The position numbers and the translations under genes were made by a program. Of a DNA stretch of 64,000 nucleotides, positions 1 through 8,586 are shown in pieces; the stretch's first letter is position 1; the number at the start of each line of letters is the position of its first letter. Source of the stretch: Streptomyces sp. XM4193 (GTDB taxonomy: Bacteria > Actinomycetota > Actinomycetes > Streptomycetales > Streptomycetaceae); assembly GCF_023072595.1 (NCBI RefSeq), contig NZ_JALLGK010000001.1, positions 1,612,001 to 1,676,000 on the forward strand, read 5' to 3'. Under the pieces are notes generated by a model that did no database searches, was not told the DNA's origin, and saw only the letters and a list, made by a program, of their open reading frames with translations.

Positions 1-370
1 TGAGCTGTCGCTGTACGAAGCCGAGGGTGTCGACGGTGGTCTCGGCTGTGCCGTGGGGGGCGCAGTCCAACCGCAGCAGGACCTTGGTGAGGTTGTCGTC
101 GATGTAGTGGAAGGTGGCGACGACGGTCTGCTTGGCGTCGCCTGCACCAATCGTCCAGGCGACACGTTCGTCGGGGATCTGCTCGGTGATCTCCGTGAAC
201 GAGCGCGCGACACCGCCGATCCGCGTCTCCCCGCGCGTGAGGACGTCGGTGCGCTGACCGATGGACTCGGTACTGTCCACGGACAGGGGGAGGTCCCCGA
301 ACCGGGTCCACTGGTGGTAGGCCGTATGGACGTCGACGTTGACCTCGATGGACTCTTCGACCTGCGACAC
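1..370 (-). CDS. SRPBCC (START-like) family protein, 3' end outside window
   Basis: The reverse-strand frame opens with GTG at 370 (MSQVEESIEVNVDVHTAYHQ...), preceded by an AGCGAGG-like ribosome site, and stays open to the window edge (123 codons seen). The start resembles streptomycete cyclase/dehydrase-type SRPBCC proteins, which fold into a helix-grip cavity that binds hydrophobic ligands; the visible 'AYHQWTRFGDLPLS' segment is the family's usual N-terminal helix. The later 'RSFTEITEQIPDERVAWTI' stretch fits the central beta strands. No ligand or partner can be assigned. The C-terminus is missing only because the window ends. Confidence 0.75.
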   Translation of the reverse strand, partial: MSQVEESIEVNVDVHTAYHQWTRFGDLPLSVDSTESIGQRTDVLTRGETRIGGVARSFTEITEQIPDERVAWTIGAGDAKQTVVATFHYIDDNLTKVLLRLDCAPHGTAETTVDTLGFVQRQL

Positions 371-600
371 AGATAGACCTCGCTTCTTGCTAGAGGCTGC
401 GACACCACCGCGGTAGCACGAGGCGGACGTTTCATTCATGCTTGTCCGTGTTCTTCCCGCCTTGTCTTCGCGCTGCGCCGCCTGGCCGGGGAGTCGCTCC
501 AACAGCCGAACAAGTCGTCGCCCTGTGCCGCACGTGAGTGCCGAGCAGACCCCGGCAGGGAAACCCGTCGGCTTGGGAGGAGAGAGGGTCGGTGCCGGAG
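371..600. other. Intergenic region, no gene seen
   Basis: This lies between the start of the SRPBCC gene (minus) and the end of the next minus-strand gene. Open frames crossing it are antisense shadows without ribosome sites. Nothing recognisable is seen apart from the probable promoter of the SRPBCC gene just upstream of 370. Confidence 0.4.
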
Positions 601-909
601 CTATCCGGTCTGTTCCAGTTGGCGCAGGCAGTCGTTCCAGCGTTGGCGTCGTTCGGCTGCGGTCTGTTCCCACCAAGCTGTGCCGCGTTCGCCCAGCCCC
701 GTCTTCGCGACCTTCACACGGCCTCGTGCCGCTCTTCGGAGGTCTTCGTCGTCACCCGCGGCGGCCACGGCCCGGCGGGCGGACATCAGGTGGTGGATCA
801 GGCGCTGTTTCACGGCCTCGGGCACCAGGGGATCGGTGGCTCGCCAGCGTCGCCCCCTGATGATGACGTAGTGGCCGTCTGCTGTGCGCTGCACGTTCCT
901 TGTCGCCAC
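601..909 (-). CDS. Small basic hypothetical protein of streptomycete type
   Basis: A 102-residue protein from GTG at 909. It starts VATRNVQRTADGHYVIIRGR and ends with 'GERGTAWWEQTAAERRQR'. The pattern 'HYVIIRGRRWRATDP...RLIHHLMSARRAV...RVKVAKTGLGERG..WW' matches small streptomycete proteins annotated as hypothetical or, loosely, as Tol transport proteins; no function is established. Charged residues dominate, and there is no signal or membrane segment. The reading frame continues upstream to an ATG at 1566, but the extension is Arg/Ser-rich and lies antisense to the next gene, so the GTG start is preferred. The Shine-Dalgarno is weak. Confidence 0.6.
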   Translation of the reverse strand: MATRNVQRTADGHYVIIRGRRWRATDPLVPEAVKQRLIHHLMSARRAVAAAGDDEDLRRAARGRVKVAKTGLGERGTAWWEQTAAERRQRWNDCLRQLEQTG

Positions 910-1240
910 GAAGCCATCGTCACCCGCTCCGCGGGCCGACGCACGGGCGGCCGGCGGCGCCTGCCCGGCAGTCGACTCGGGGTGGGCGGCCGGCTCCGTC
1001 TCGTCGGTGCGGAGGCGTGTGCGTCTCCGGACTGGTTGAGGGGTGCGGGTGGCTACCGGCGAAAAGGAGTTGCGGCTGCCTGCTGGGGCTGTGACAGCCT
1101 TCCGGGCCGGGCGCGGCGTTCTCCGGGTCTCGCTGGAGACGTGGGTTCCCCGGTTGACGCTGGGCCGCGAAGGCAGCACCGGTACGAAAAAGAGACGCTG
1201 CCCGGCCGCGCCGTCACCTCTGTGACGGCGGAGCGGTGCG
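910..1240. other. Intergenic region, no gene seen
   Basis: These 331 bases separate two divergent genes and should hold both promoters. I could not identify convincing -35/-10 hexamers or an operator. The frames that cross it are compositional shadows. Confidence 0.35.
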
Positions 1241-2527
1241 GTGCGAAGGGAGACGAGGTTGAGTTCGAAGGAAGACGCGGGGGAAACAGGCAACGGTCGG
1301 GCGGACGATGAGGAACTCGTCCTCGGGCTGGTCGCCGACCCGGGTCTGGCGGCAGAACTTGTAAACGCGATCGGGCAGGAGCTGCCTGCTCTGCTCGCGG
1401 AGCGAGAAGGCCGCCGGGAGCGTTGGCGGGTGGAGACCTCGTCGCAGCTGCTGCCCCTGGACGAGAAAGGTTCGTTGCCGCTGCTCGACATCGGGCGGCG
1501 GCAGCGCGAGGAGCAGGGCTGGGACGTCACCGTCCTGCTGACCGAGTTGCCGCGTTGGGCGGGCAAGCAGCCGATCCTCGCCGACTATCACCCCGATTGC
1601 GGGGTCGGCCTTGTGTCGTTGCCTGCCTTGGGGGCAGTTCGGGTGCGCAGCCGGGCGTGCGACACCATCGCGTACGTGGTGGCCGGGCGTCTCGGAAACG
1701 GTGGGGGTGCGCCTTCCGCGACCACGGAAGCGCGAAGGGAACGAGAGCTCGCCGGGCCCTTGCCGGGATTCTCCTACGAGATCATCAGTGACAGCGAGAA
1801 GGGGAGCGCCGACAACGAGGAGCACGGCGAGGAGCACAACGAGGAGCACGGCGAGGAGACCGACGTACAGCTCGGCTCCCGGGGCGAATCGCTGCACATG
1901 GTGTCGAGAGGTGCGCGTGGGAAGCTGCGGCTACTGACCGGGATGGTCAGGGCGAACCGTCCCTGGCGACTGGTCCCCAGCCTCTCGCCTGCGTTGGCAG
2001 GAGCTGCCGCGGGTGCTGCGTTCGGCGTGTTCTACTCCAACATCTGGCAGCTGGCAGATTCCTACAGCACCGTACGACTCGTTCTGGCGAATGCGGTCGC
2101 GGTGCTTGCGATGATCGTCTGGCTGATCTTCGACAACAGCCTGTGGGAGCGTCCGAGGAACCGCCGTCTGCGTTCCGAATCCGCGCTCTACAACTCGGTC
2201 ACGACGCTGACGGTTTCCTTCGGTGTCTTCTGCATGTACGTGCTGCTGTACGCCGTCACCCTGTTCGCCGCGTTCGTCGCCATCCCGACCGATTACCTCG
2301 CCACCACGCTGGGCCACGGCGCCGGTCTGTCCGACCTCGCGACCACCGCGTGGTTGTCCGCGTCCATGGGAACGATCGCAGGTGCCTTGGGGTCCGGCCT
2401 CGCGGGGGAGGAGGCGGTGCGCAAAGCCGCCTACAGCGAGCGGGAGCGTGAACGACAGGCGCAGCGCGAGAAGGAAGAGAAGCGCACCGACCGCCGGGCG
2501 ACCCGAGCCGAGGAGAACGAGAGCTGA
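1241..2527 (+). CDS. Multi-pass membrane protein of unknown function
   Basis: A 428-residue protein from GTG 1241; a TTG at 1259 is an alternative start. The first ~190 residues are soluble and acidic. A short repeat (EEHGEEHNEEHGEE, residues ~190-206) links them to a membrane half with about four hydrophobic helices: 'LSPALAGAAAGAAFGVFY', 'LVLANAVAVLAMIVWLIF', 'TLTVSFGVFCMYVLLYAVTL' and 'WLSASMGTIAGALGSGLAG'. The tail (last ~35 residues) is a highly charged Arg/Glu coiled segment. I do not recognise a named family. It is followed within 90 bases by a phospholipase D gene on the same strand, possibly a shared unit. Confidence 0.7.
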   Translation: MRRETRLSSKEDAGETGNGRADDEELVLGLVADPGLAAELVNAIGQELPALLAEREGRRERWRVETSSQLLPLDEKGSLPLLDIGRRQREEQGWDVTVLLTELPRWAGKQPILADYHPDCGVGLVSLPALGAVRVRSRACDTIAYVVAGRLGNGGGAPSATTEARRERELAGPLPGFSYEIISDSEKGSADNEEHGEEHNEEHGEETDVQLGSRGESLHMVSRGARGKLRLLTGMVRANRPWRLVPSLSPALAGAAAGAAFGVFYSNIWQLADSYSTVRLVLANAVAVLAMIVWLIFDNSLWERPRNRRLRSESALYNSVTTLTVSFGVFCMYVLLYAVTLFAAFVAIPTDYLATTLGHGAGLSDLATTAWLSASMGTIAGALGSGLAGEEAVRKAAYSERERERQAQREKEEKRTDRRATRAEENES

Positions 2528-2614
2528 GCGCCGGCCGCCGCCACCCCTCGTCCCACGCCCTCGCCGGTGGGTCGAGGGGTCCCGCCCCGCCGGAGTGTTC
2601 CGTAGGGTCCGCTC

Positions 2615-3835
2615 ATGAGTGTTGAGGAGAAGCCCGCCAGCCCCGACGAGGCCGAACCGAGCCGGCCCGCCATGGATGTCGAAAGACAGAAGCAGGAGAT
2701 ACGCAGACGTCTGGAGCGGCTGATCGGCATCGCCGCGACGGAGGGCAACGAGTTGCGCGTACTGCGCAACGGCGACGAGATCTTTCCCGCGATGCTCGAG
2801 GCGGTCCGTTCGGCCCGGTACACGATCGACATGATGACGTTCGTCTACTGGCGCGGTGAGATCGCCCGCGACTTCGCCGCCGCGCTCTCCGAACGCGCCC
2901 GGCGCGGCGTGCGCGTGCGGTTGCTGCTGGACGGGTTCGGCAGCAGCCCGATCCAGCAGAACCTGCTCGACGAGATGGCCTCGGCGGGAGTGCAGGTGGT
3001 GTGGTTCCGCAAGCCGACGTGGGTTTCCCCTCTGAAACAGAACCATCGCTGCCACCGGAAGGCCCTTGTGGTCGACGAGCGCACGGCCTTCACCGGAGGG
3101 GTGGGCATCGCCGAGGAATGGTGCGGGGACGCACGTCATCCGGGCGAGTGGCGAGACACCCACATCCAGGTGCGCGGCCCCGCGGTCGACGGCATCACGG
3201 CCGCCTTCGCCCAGAACTGGGCGGAGTGCCATCAGGAGCTCTTCGACGAGAACGACCGCTTCGTCGAACATGCTGTGACGGGCCGCTCCGTGGTCCAGGT
3301 GGTCCGCGGTTCGGCCAGCTTCGGCTGGCAGGACATGCAGACCCTGATGCGCGTCGTCCTCGAGTCGGCGCGGGAGCGGGTGCGCGTATCGACCGCGTAC
3401 TTCACCCCGGACGAGTTCTTTGTCCAGCTCCTGTGTCGCACAGCCCGCCGAGGTGTCAGGATCGAGATCCTCATCCCCGGCCCGCACACGGACAAACGCG
3501 TCTCGCAGCTGGGCGGCCGCCGCTCCTACGAGGAACTTCTGGACGCGGGGGTCCGGATCGCCGAATACCAGCCCACGATGCTGCACGCAAAGATCGTGAC
3601 CATCGACGCCATCGTTTCTCTGGTCGGTTCCACCAACTTCAACCGTCGCTCGCTGGAACACGACGAGGAAGTCATGCTCGCGGTCGTGGACGAGGAGTTC
3701 ACCGCGGCCCTGGACGAGCACTTTTCCGAGGACTGGCAGGGCGGCGACCTCATCACGCCCGGACAGTGGAAGCGCAGGCCCGTACAGCAGCGTCTGGGAG
3801 AAGCCGCCGTGCGTCCCATCCGGCGCTTCCTGTGA
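2615..3835 (+). CDS. Phospholipase D / cardiolipin synthase family protein
   Basis: A 406-residue protein with two HKD active sites: HRKALVVD at His147 and HAKIVTID at His324. Each is followed by the Gly/Ser-Asn signature (TGGVGIAEEW; GSTNFNRRS). Two HKD motifs together form one phosphatidyl-transfer or hydrolysis site; bacterial members of this size are mostly cardiolipin synthases (Cls-type). Unlike classical Cls it has no N-terminal membrane helices, so a peripheral or soluble enzyme is likely, and substrate is uncertain. The N-terminus (residues 1-45) is a charged helix. It sits in a block with Dps-like and membrane genes, which suggests stress-related membrane remodelling (inference). 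Confidence 0.85.
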   Translation: MSVEEKPASPDEAEPSRPAMDVERQKQEIRRRLERLIGIAATEGNELRVLRNGDEIFPAMLEAVRSARYTIDMMTFVYWRGEIARDFAAALSERARRGVRVRLLLDGFGSSPIQQNLLDEMASAGVQVVWFRKPTWVSPLKQNHRCHRKALVVDERTAFTGGVGIAEEWCGDARHPGEWRDTHIQVRGPAVDGITAAFAQNWAECHQELFDENDRFVEHAVTGRSVVQVVRGSASFGWQDMQTLMRVVLESARERVRVSTAYFTPDEFFVQLLCRTARRGVRIEILIPGPHTDKRVSQLGGRRSYEELLDAGVRIAEYQPTMLHAKIVTIDAIVSLVGSTNFNRRSLEHDEEVMLAVVDEEFTAALDEHFSEDWQGGDLITPGQWKRRPVQQRLGEAAVRPIRRFL

Positions 3836-4102
3836 ACAGCACGCGAGGCGCCTCCTGCGGAACGTTCCGGGCAGAGCTGCTGACACGACACCACGACGTG
3901 CCGAAACCCGCTCGGCGCACCAGTCGCCCGACCCGGCCAGGGCCACCGGCGACCGATGAGGGGCAGCGAACCTGTCGCCCCCAGAGGTAGTCGGATCAAG
4001 CAGGGGCGGGTCACCGGTTCGGAGTACTCAACGCGCGCGCCGGGCGCTCTTCCACTGAAGTAGAGAGGGCTCACCGAACCAGCTTCCCGCAGGAGGAGAG
4101 CC

Positions 4103-4321
4103 ATGATCGTCAAAGTTCTGCACGACGCCGGACTGAAAAGCGAGCACGCCTACCTGGCCGCATTCGCCTCTATCGGTGCCTCGATCCTCTCCTGGAACGC
4201 ATCGACTCAGATGGAGTCCGCGAGCGTCGCCCGGGCCGACCGGTGGGGCATCTTCATCGGAGAGTGGGCCCCCACCTTCATGGCACTGGGCGTCGCGCTG
4301 GCGCAGTACGAGAAGGAGTGA
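4103..4321 (+). CDS. Small hydrophobic protein, possible membrane peptide
   Basis: A 72-residue protein from ATG 4103 with a strong site (GGAGGAG, 6-7 bases upstream). Two moderately hydrophobic stretches, 'AYLAAFASIGASILSWN' and 'WGIFIGEWAPTFMALGVALA', could be paired membrane helices. No family is recognised, although similar small proteins occur in streptomycete stress clusters. It precedes the Dps gene by about 150 bases on the same strand. Confidence 0.6.
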   Translation: MIVKVLHDAGLKSEHAYLAAFASIGASILSWNASTQMESASVARADRWGIFIGEWAPTFMALGVALAQYEKE

Positions 4322-4474
4322 CGGCCAGGGGCTCGCTCACACCCGCTTCTTTCTGCGGACAGTGGTGGGCCCCGGACCGATCTCACCGCCGAGAGCGTGG
4401 GCGACCGAACGGCGGCCCTCACGCGTGCGGACCGGACACAGAAGAGACAGAAACGCAGTCGGAAGGAGCGCCTT

Positions 4475-5050
4475 ATGTCGCAATCCCACAGCACCCCGCA
4501 GTACACGGTGCCGGGCATGACGACCTCGCAGGGCAGTGAGGTCATCCAGCTGCTGAGCAAGCGGCTGCACGCTCTGAACGAGCTCGCCCTGACACTGAAG
4601 CACGTGCACTGGAACGTCGTGGGACCGCACTTCATCGCGGTGCACCAGATGCTGGACCCCCAGGTCAGTTCGGTACGGGAGATGGTCGACGCGACCGCCG
4701 AGCGGATCTCCACCCTGGGCGGCTCACCGCGCGGCACCCCCGGCGTGCTCGTCGCCGAACGCTCCTGGGACGACTACGCCATCGGACGAGCGGACGCCAT
4801 CGAGCACCTCGGCGCGCTGGACCTGGTCTTCACCGGAATCATCGAGGACCACCGAAAGGCCGCTGCCGCCACCGAGAAATCAGACCCGGTCAGCCAGGAC
4901 CTGCTGATCGAGCATCTCCGCAGCCTCGAGCTCTTCCAGTGGTTTGTCCGTGCCCACCTGGAGAACTCGGGCGGTTCACTCAGCACGAGCGACCAGACCT
5001 CCGAGAAGGGGGCCGCACGGGCGGCGGGTGAACGGGCGGCCGGCGCATAG
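4475..5050 (+). CDS. dps: Dps-family ferritin-like DNA-protection protein
   Basis: A 191-residue protein from ATG 4475, preceded by AAGGAGCGCCTT. It has the Dps signature 'LKHVHWNVVGPHFIAVHQML', which holds the ferroxidase His, followed by 'DATAERISTLGGSPRGTPG'. Dps proteins form dodecamers that oxidise and store iron and can coat DNA under starvation or oxidative stress. The four-helix bundle extends to about residue 165. The last 25 residues (Ser/Thr then Ala/Arg-rich) form a tail like those that tune DNA binding in streptomycete Dps proteins. The frame extends to 4397, but the 26 extra residues are basic and have no ribosome site. Confidence 0.9.
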   Translation: MSQSHSTPQYTVPGMTTSQGSEVIQLLSKRLHALNELALTLKHVHWNVVGPHFIAVHQMLDPQVSSVREMVDATAERISTLGGSPRGTPGVLVAERSWDDYAIGRADAIEHLGALDLVFTGIIEDHRKAAAATEKSDPVSQDLLIEHLRSLELFQWFVRAHLENSGGSLSTSDQTSEKGAARAAGERAAGA

Positions 5051-5080
5051 TGCCCGGGTGCTCGCAGCCAGCCCACGATC

Positions 5081-5303
5081 TCAACCGAGCGTGTCGTCCC
5101 GGGCCATGAGGCCGTCGTAGGCGGGACGGAACGGCTTGTACCGGTCGCTGTCGATGCCCACGAATCCGCCGCGCGCGTTGAGGCGTTCGGCCACCAGTTC
5201 GTTCACACGGCTCTCGCCGGCGCCCGGCTGGCCGACGAAGAACACGACTCCCGGCTGACCCTGGGGTTCGCGCTCGGCCGGCAGTGCCGGCACGATGCGG
5301 TCA
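5081..5303 (-). pseudogene. Zeta-toxin kinase fragment, truncated and mutated
   Basis: The reverse frame ending at 5081 encodes ~73 residues resembling the N-terminal part of zeta/PezT toxins: 'GVVFFVGQPGAGESRVNELVA', then 'FVGIDSDRYKPFRPAYDGLM'. Zeta toxins phosphorylate UDP-GlcNAc using a P-loop GQPGAGK[ST]; here the P-loop lysine is Glu (GAGES), which should abolish ATP binding. The protein stops after 'ARDDTLG', losing roughly three quarters of a normal zeta domain. Upstream it joins directly to a partial Uma2 copy. No epsilon antitoxin is adjacent. I read it as a dead remnant. Confidence 0.7.
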
Positions 5304-5316
5304 CGGGAAGATCCGA
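5304..5316. other. Recombination junction between zeta-toxin and Uma2 fragments
   Basis: The similarity to zeta toxins stops near 5303 and the duplicated Uma2 segment begins at 5317. No inverted repeat or transposase remnant marks the join, so the mechanism is unclear. Confidence 0.45.
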
Positions 5317-5433
5317 GCGTTCGCCGGGATCCGGGCCAGCCGGTTGTCGCGCTTGGAGGCGCTCGGGCTCCCGATGACCGTCCCGTCCACGATCTCGATG
5401 CCGGCGCACTGCTCCTCGGACCACGAGTCGTAC
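5317..5433 (-). repeat. Partial duplicate of the Uma2 gene, copy 1
   Basis: These ~117 bases match 6057-6173 at a constant offset of 740 with only a few mismatches. They encode the Uma2 N-terminal segment '[17 protein letters not shown]...PSASKR.NRLARI'. Copy 1 has no start codon of its own and runs into 'ANARIFP' then a stop. It is a gene-fragment duplication and probably not expressed as a functional protein. Confidence 0.85.
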
Positions 5434-5662
5434 CGCCTTCGAGGATGCGCGTCAGGAGCGGTGCTGCTCGACTCGCAGTCCTGCCTGCTCCCAGCCGGGC
5501 ACCGGCTCCCGGCATGAACGGAACCCCGTCGAGCACCGGAGCGACTTGGTCGCGGAACGAACACCCTGCAGTCTCCACGTGCTGGTGCACGAGTGCGGAT
5601 CGGCCGAGCGGAGCCGGGAGCTGCGGCCCGAGCAGTCGCGGTGCCTGCGCGGACGCTGGTCG
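5434..5662. other. Rearranged non-coding stretch between Uma2 fragment and Uma2 gene
   Basis: There is no convincing gene. One reverse frame reads '...DQVAPVLDGVPFMPGAGARL...AAPLLTRILEGG' and may be debris of another gene, but I cannot match it to a family. It contains the terminator region of the intact Uma2 gene. Confidence 0.4.
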
Positions 5663-6229
5663 TCAGACGGCGCCCAAGTCCACAGTGATCAAGAAGGGAA
5701 CGCTGGCCTTCACGGTGCCGGTGAACATCTCGCCGTCCCGGTAGGCCTTGGTGGCGGGGTCGAGGACGTATGTGTAGACGATCGGAACGCCGGTGGCGGC
5801 CTGCTCGATGCGCCAGTAGAACGGGATGCCGGCCTTGGCGTACTGGTCCACCTTCACGATCCGGTCGGTGGTCTCCGAGCCGGGCGACACCACCTCGACG
5901 ACCAGGAGCACGTGCTCGGGGCGGGTGGGTGTGAGGTCGATGGTTTCCGCCCGGTAGACGGTGACGTCCGGGCGGCGGTTGGTGAGGGGAACGTCGTGCA
6001 GGCGGACGTCGAAGTCTGTGTCCGCGTTCCAGTCCGGGCCCGCGGCGGTGTCCAGGGCGTTGGCCAGGATGCGGGCCAGCCGGTTGTGGCGCTTGGAGGC
6101 GCTCGGGCTCCCGATGACCGTCCCGTCCACGATCTCGATGCCGGCGCACTGCTCCTCGGACCACGAGTCGTACTGCTCCGCGCTGATCTGCGTGTGCATC
6201 CACGCGGGCGCCACCATCTCGGCGGTCAT
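5663..6229 (-). CDS. Uma2 family protein (PD-(D/E)XK nuclease fold)
   Basis: A 188-residue protein from ATG 6229 with a strong GGAGGAGG site. It carries Uma2/DUF820 features: the '[15 protein letters not shown]' N-terminus, 'RRPDVTVYR' with the first acidic ligand, and '[19 protein letters not shown]', which supplies the E-x-V core and the trailing Lys, then '[10 protein letters not shown]'. Uma2 proteins are predicted restriction-type endonucleases, expanded in actinobacteria and cyanobacteria; their biological role is unknown. A partial copy of its 5' half lies just downstream. The gene is apparently intact. Confidence 0.8.
   Translation of the reverse strand: MTAEMVAPAWMHTQISAEQYDSWSEEQCAGIEIVDGTVIGSPSASKRHNRLARILANALDTAAGPDWNADTDFDVRLHDVPLTNRRPDVTVYRAETIDLTPTRPEHVLLVVEVVSPGSETTDRIVKVDQYAKAGIPFYWRIEQAATGVPIVYTYVLDPATKAYRDGEMFTGTVKASVPFLITVDLGAV
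6057..6173 (-). repeat. Uma2 duplicated segment, copy 2 (inside the intact gene)
   Basis: This is the parent copy of the ~117-base duplication at 5317-5433. It corresponds to roughly residues 19-58 of the Uma2 protein. Confidence 0.8.
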
Positions 6230-6423
6230 GGTGCACCTCCTCCGAGGGGCTCGACAGGGCCGACGCTGCTGCGCCAAGCCTACTGTTCCGAGGGTGCCCG
6301 GCTGCCCGGGTCGCATGGGAGGAACCACCCGCCACGCAAGAACGCATGAGGGCATTTCGGCCGGTTGAAGGGGCTCGTCAGGGTCTCCTCGGTGGGTTCG
6401 AGCGCTGTGAGAGGGTGGGCGGC

Positions 6424-8469
6424 ATGAACCGCTTGGCCGACGCGACCTCGCCTTATCTGCTTCAGCACGCGGACAATCCGGTGGACTGGTGGCCCTGGTC
6501 GCCGGAGGCGTTCGCGGAGGCGCGACGGCGGGATGTGCCGGTGCTGTTGAGCGTGGGTTACAGCTCCTGCCACTGGTGTCATGTGATGGCGCGCGAGTCC
6601 TTCGAGGACGAGGAGACGGCCGCGTTGATGAACGAGTGTTTCGTCAACATCAAGGTCGACCGCGAGGAGCGGCCGGACGTCGACGCCGTCTACATGGAGG
6701 CGGTGCAGGCGGCGACCGGGCAGGGGGGCTGGCCGATGACGGTGTTCGCCACCCCGACCGGCGAGCCGTTCTACTTCGGCACCTACTTCCCGCCCACCGC
6801 CCGGCACGGGGTGCCGTCCTTCCAGGAGGTGCTGGAGGGTGTGCAGGCCGCGTGGGAGGAGCGTCGCGGCGAGGTGGACGACACGGCGGGGCAGATCGCG
6901 CGCGAGTTGGCCGGGCGGCGCATCAAGTACGGCGAGGGCACGCCGGAGTTGCCGGGTGCGGCGGACATGAGTGCCGCGCTGCTGGGGCTGACCAAGGAGT
7001 TCGACGCGATGTACGGCGGTTTCGGCGGTGCGCCGAAGTTCCCGCCGTCGATGGCGCTGGAGTTCCTGCTGCGGCACTACGCCCGGACCGGCTCGCAGGG
7101 TGCGCTGCAGATGGTGCAGTCGACGTGCGACGTGATGGCCCGGGGCGGTATCTACGACCAGCTCGGCGGCGGTTTCTCCCGCTACTCGGTGGACGCCCAG
7201 TGGAGGGTTCCTCACTTCGAGAAGATGATCTTCGACAACGCCCTGCTCTGCCGCCTGTACGCGCATCTGTGGCGTACGACCAGGGCGGAGTCGGCGCGGC
7301 GGATCGCGCTGGAGACGGCCGACTTCCTGGTGCGTGAACTGCGTACGAACGAGGGCGGGTTCGCCTCCGCGCTGGACGCGGACAGCGCGGTGCCTGGCGC
7401 CGACGACGGCCACCACAAGGAGGGCGCGTTCTACGTCTGGACGCCCAGGCAGTTGCGCGAGGTGCTCGGCGAGGAGGACGGCGCAGCCGCCGCCGCGTAC
7501 TTCGGCGTGACCGAGGAGGGCACCTTCGAGGAGGGCGCCTCGGTGCTGCAGCGCCCCCAACCGCCGGTGGGCGCACCGGCGTTGGAGGGGGAGCGGCTGG
7601 CCTCGGTGCGCGAGCGGCTGTACGCGGCGCGGGAGGAGCGTCCGCGTCCGGGCCGGGACGACAAGGTCGTTGCCGCGTGGAACGGACTGGTGGTGGCCGC
7701 GCTGGCCGAGGTCGGCGCGTACTTCGAGCGGCCGGATCTGATCGAGGCGGCGACGGGCGCGGCCGATCTGCTGGTCGGCGTCCATCTGGACGCGCGCGGC
7801 CGGCTGGCGCGCACCTCCAGGGACGGCCTGGCGGGCGAGAGCGTCGGCGTGCTGGAGGACTACGGCAGCACCGCCGAGGGGCTGCTCACCCTGTACGCGG
7901 TCACCGGCGAGACGGCCTGGCTCGATCTGTCCGGCGTGCTGTTGGAGACGGTGCTCCAGCGGTTCGTGGCACCGGACGGCACGTTCTACGACACCGCCGA
8001 CGACGCCGAGACGCTGATCCGCCGCCCGCAGGACCCCACCGATGGTGCTGCGCCCTCGGGTTGGAGCGCCGCGGTCGGCGCGCTGCTGGCGTACGCCTCG
8101 TACACCGGGAGCAGCAGGCACCGCGAGGCGGCGGAGCGGGGCCTGGGCATGGTCAAGGCGCTCGGTCCGCGGGCGCCGCGGTTCGTCGGCTGGGGGTTGT
8201 CGGTCGCCGAGGCGGCGCTGGACGGCCCGCGCGAGATCGCGATCGTCGGGCCCGAGGGCGACCCGGGCCGGGCGGCGCTGCACCGCGTCGCGCTGCTGTC
8301 CACCGCTCCGGGTGCCGCGGTCGCGGTGGGGGAGGTGGGCACCGAGGGGGTGCCGCTGCTGGCGGATCGTCCGCTGGTCGGTGGGCGTGCGGGCGCGTAC
8401 GTGTGCCGGCACTTCGTCTGTGACGCTCCCACGGCCGAGCCGGCGGTGCTGGCCGGAATGCTCAAGTAG
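6424..8469 (+). CDS. DUF255 thioredoxin-fold protein (YyaL/SPATA20-like)
   Basis: A 681-residue protein starting [20 protein letters not shown], the classic opening of the family. A thioredoxin-like domain holds the Cys49-His-Trp-Cys52 motif (SSCHWCHVM), then '[10 protein letters not shown]' and 'FYFGTYFPP'. The remainder is an (alpha/alpha)6-barrel-like region like that of N-acylglucosamine epimerases and cellobiose epimerases ('[26 protein letters not shown]', near-invariant in the family). The enzymatic role is not established. The frame extends to 6346, but ATG 6424 starts at the conserved N-terminus. The stop lies in a short direct repeat. Confidence 0.9.
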   Translation: MNRLADATSPYLLQHADNPVDWWPWSPEAFAEARRRDVPVLLSVGYSSCHWCHVMARESFEDEETAALMNECFVNIKVDREERPDVDAVYMEAVQAATGQGGWPMTVFATPTGEPFYFGTYFPPTARHGVPSFQEVLEGVQAAWEERRGEVDDTAGQIARELAGRRIKYGEGTPELPGAADMSAALLGLTKEFDAMYGGFGGAPKFPPSMALEFLLRHYARTGSQGALQMVQSTCDVMARGGIYDQLGGGFSRYSVDAQWRVPHFEKMIFDNALLCRLYAHLWRTTRAESARRIALETADFLVRELRTNEGGFASALDADSAVPGADDGHHKEGAFYVWTPRQLREVLGEEDGAAAAAYFGVTEEGTFEEGASVLQRPQPPVGAPALEGERLASVRERLYAAREERPRPGRDDKVVAAWNGLVVAALAEVGAYFERPDLIEAATGAADLLVGVHLDARGRLARTSRDGLAGESVGVLEDYGSTAEGLLTLYAVTGETAWLDLSGVLLETVLQRFVAPDGTFYDTADDAETLIRRPQDPTDGAAPSGWSAAVGALLAYASYTGSSRHREAAERGLGMVKALGPRAPRFVGWGLSVAEAALDGPREIAIVGPEGDPGRAALHRVALLSTAPGAAVAVGEVGTEGVPLLADRPLVGGRAGAYVCRHFVCDAPTAEPAVLAGMLK

Positions 8470-8495
8470 CGGCCGGCCGGAATGCTCAAGTAGCG
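8451..8495 (+). repeat. Tandem 21-bp direct repeat spanning a stop codon
   Basis: The sequence GGCCGGAATGCTCAAGTAGC occurs at 8451-8470 and again at 8475-8494, so the gene's last residues and stop codon are duplicated just downstream. This is a recent replication-slippage product with no effect on the protein. Confidence 0.9.
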
Positions 8496-8586
8496 CCGCG
8501 AGCTGGGGCGGAGGCGAGCGCGGGTCTCGCCGGGGTGGCGAAAAACACCGGGCGCCCGGCCCGGCCCGGCCGTATCGTGACGGACT

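Noticed and set aside
438-1311. Long plus-strand frames over the first kilobase
   Set aside because: They are antisense to genes with better starts or have no ribosome site, and are rich in Arg/Pro/Gly as expected for shadows in a high-GC genome.
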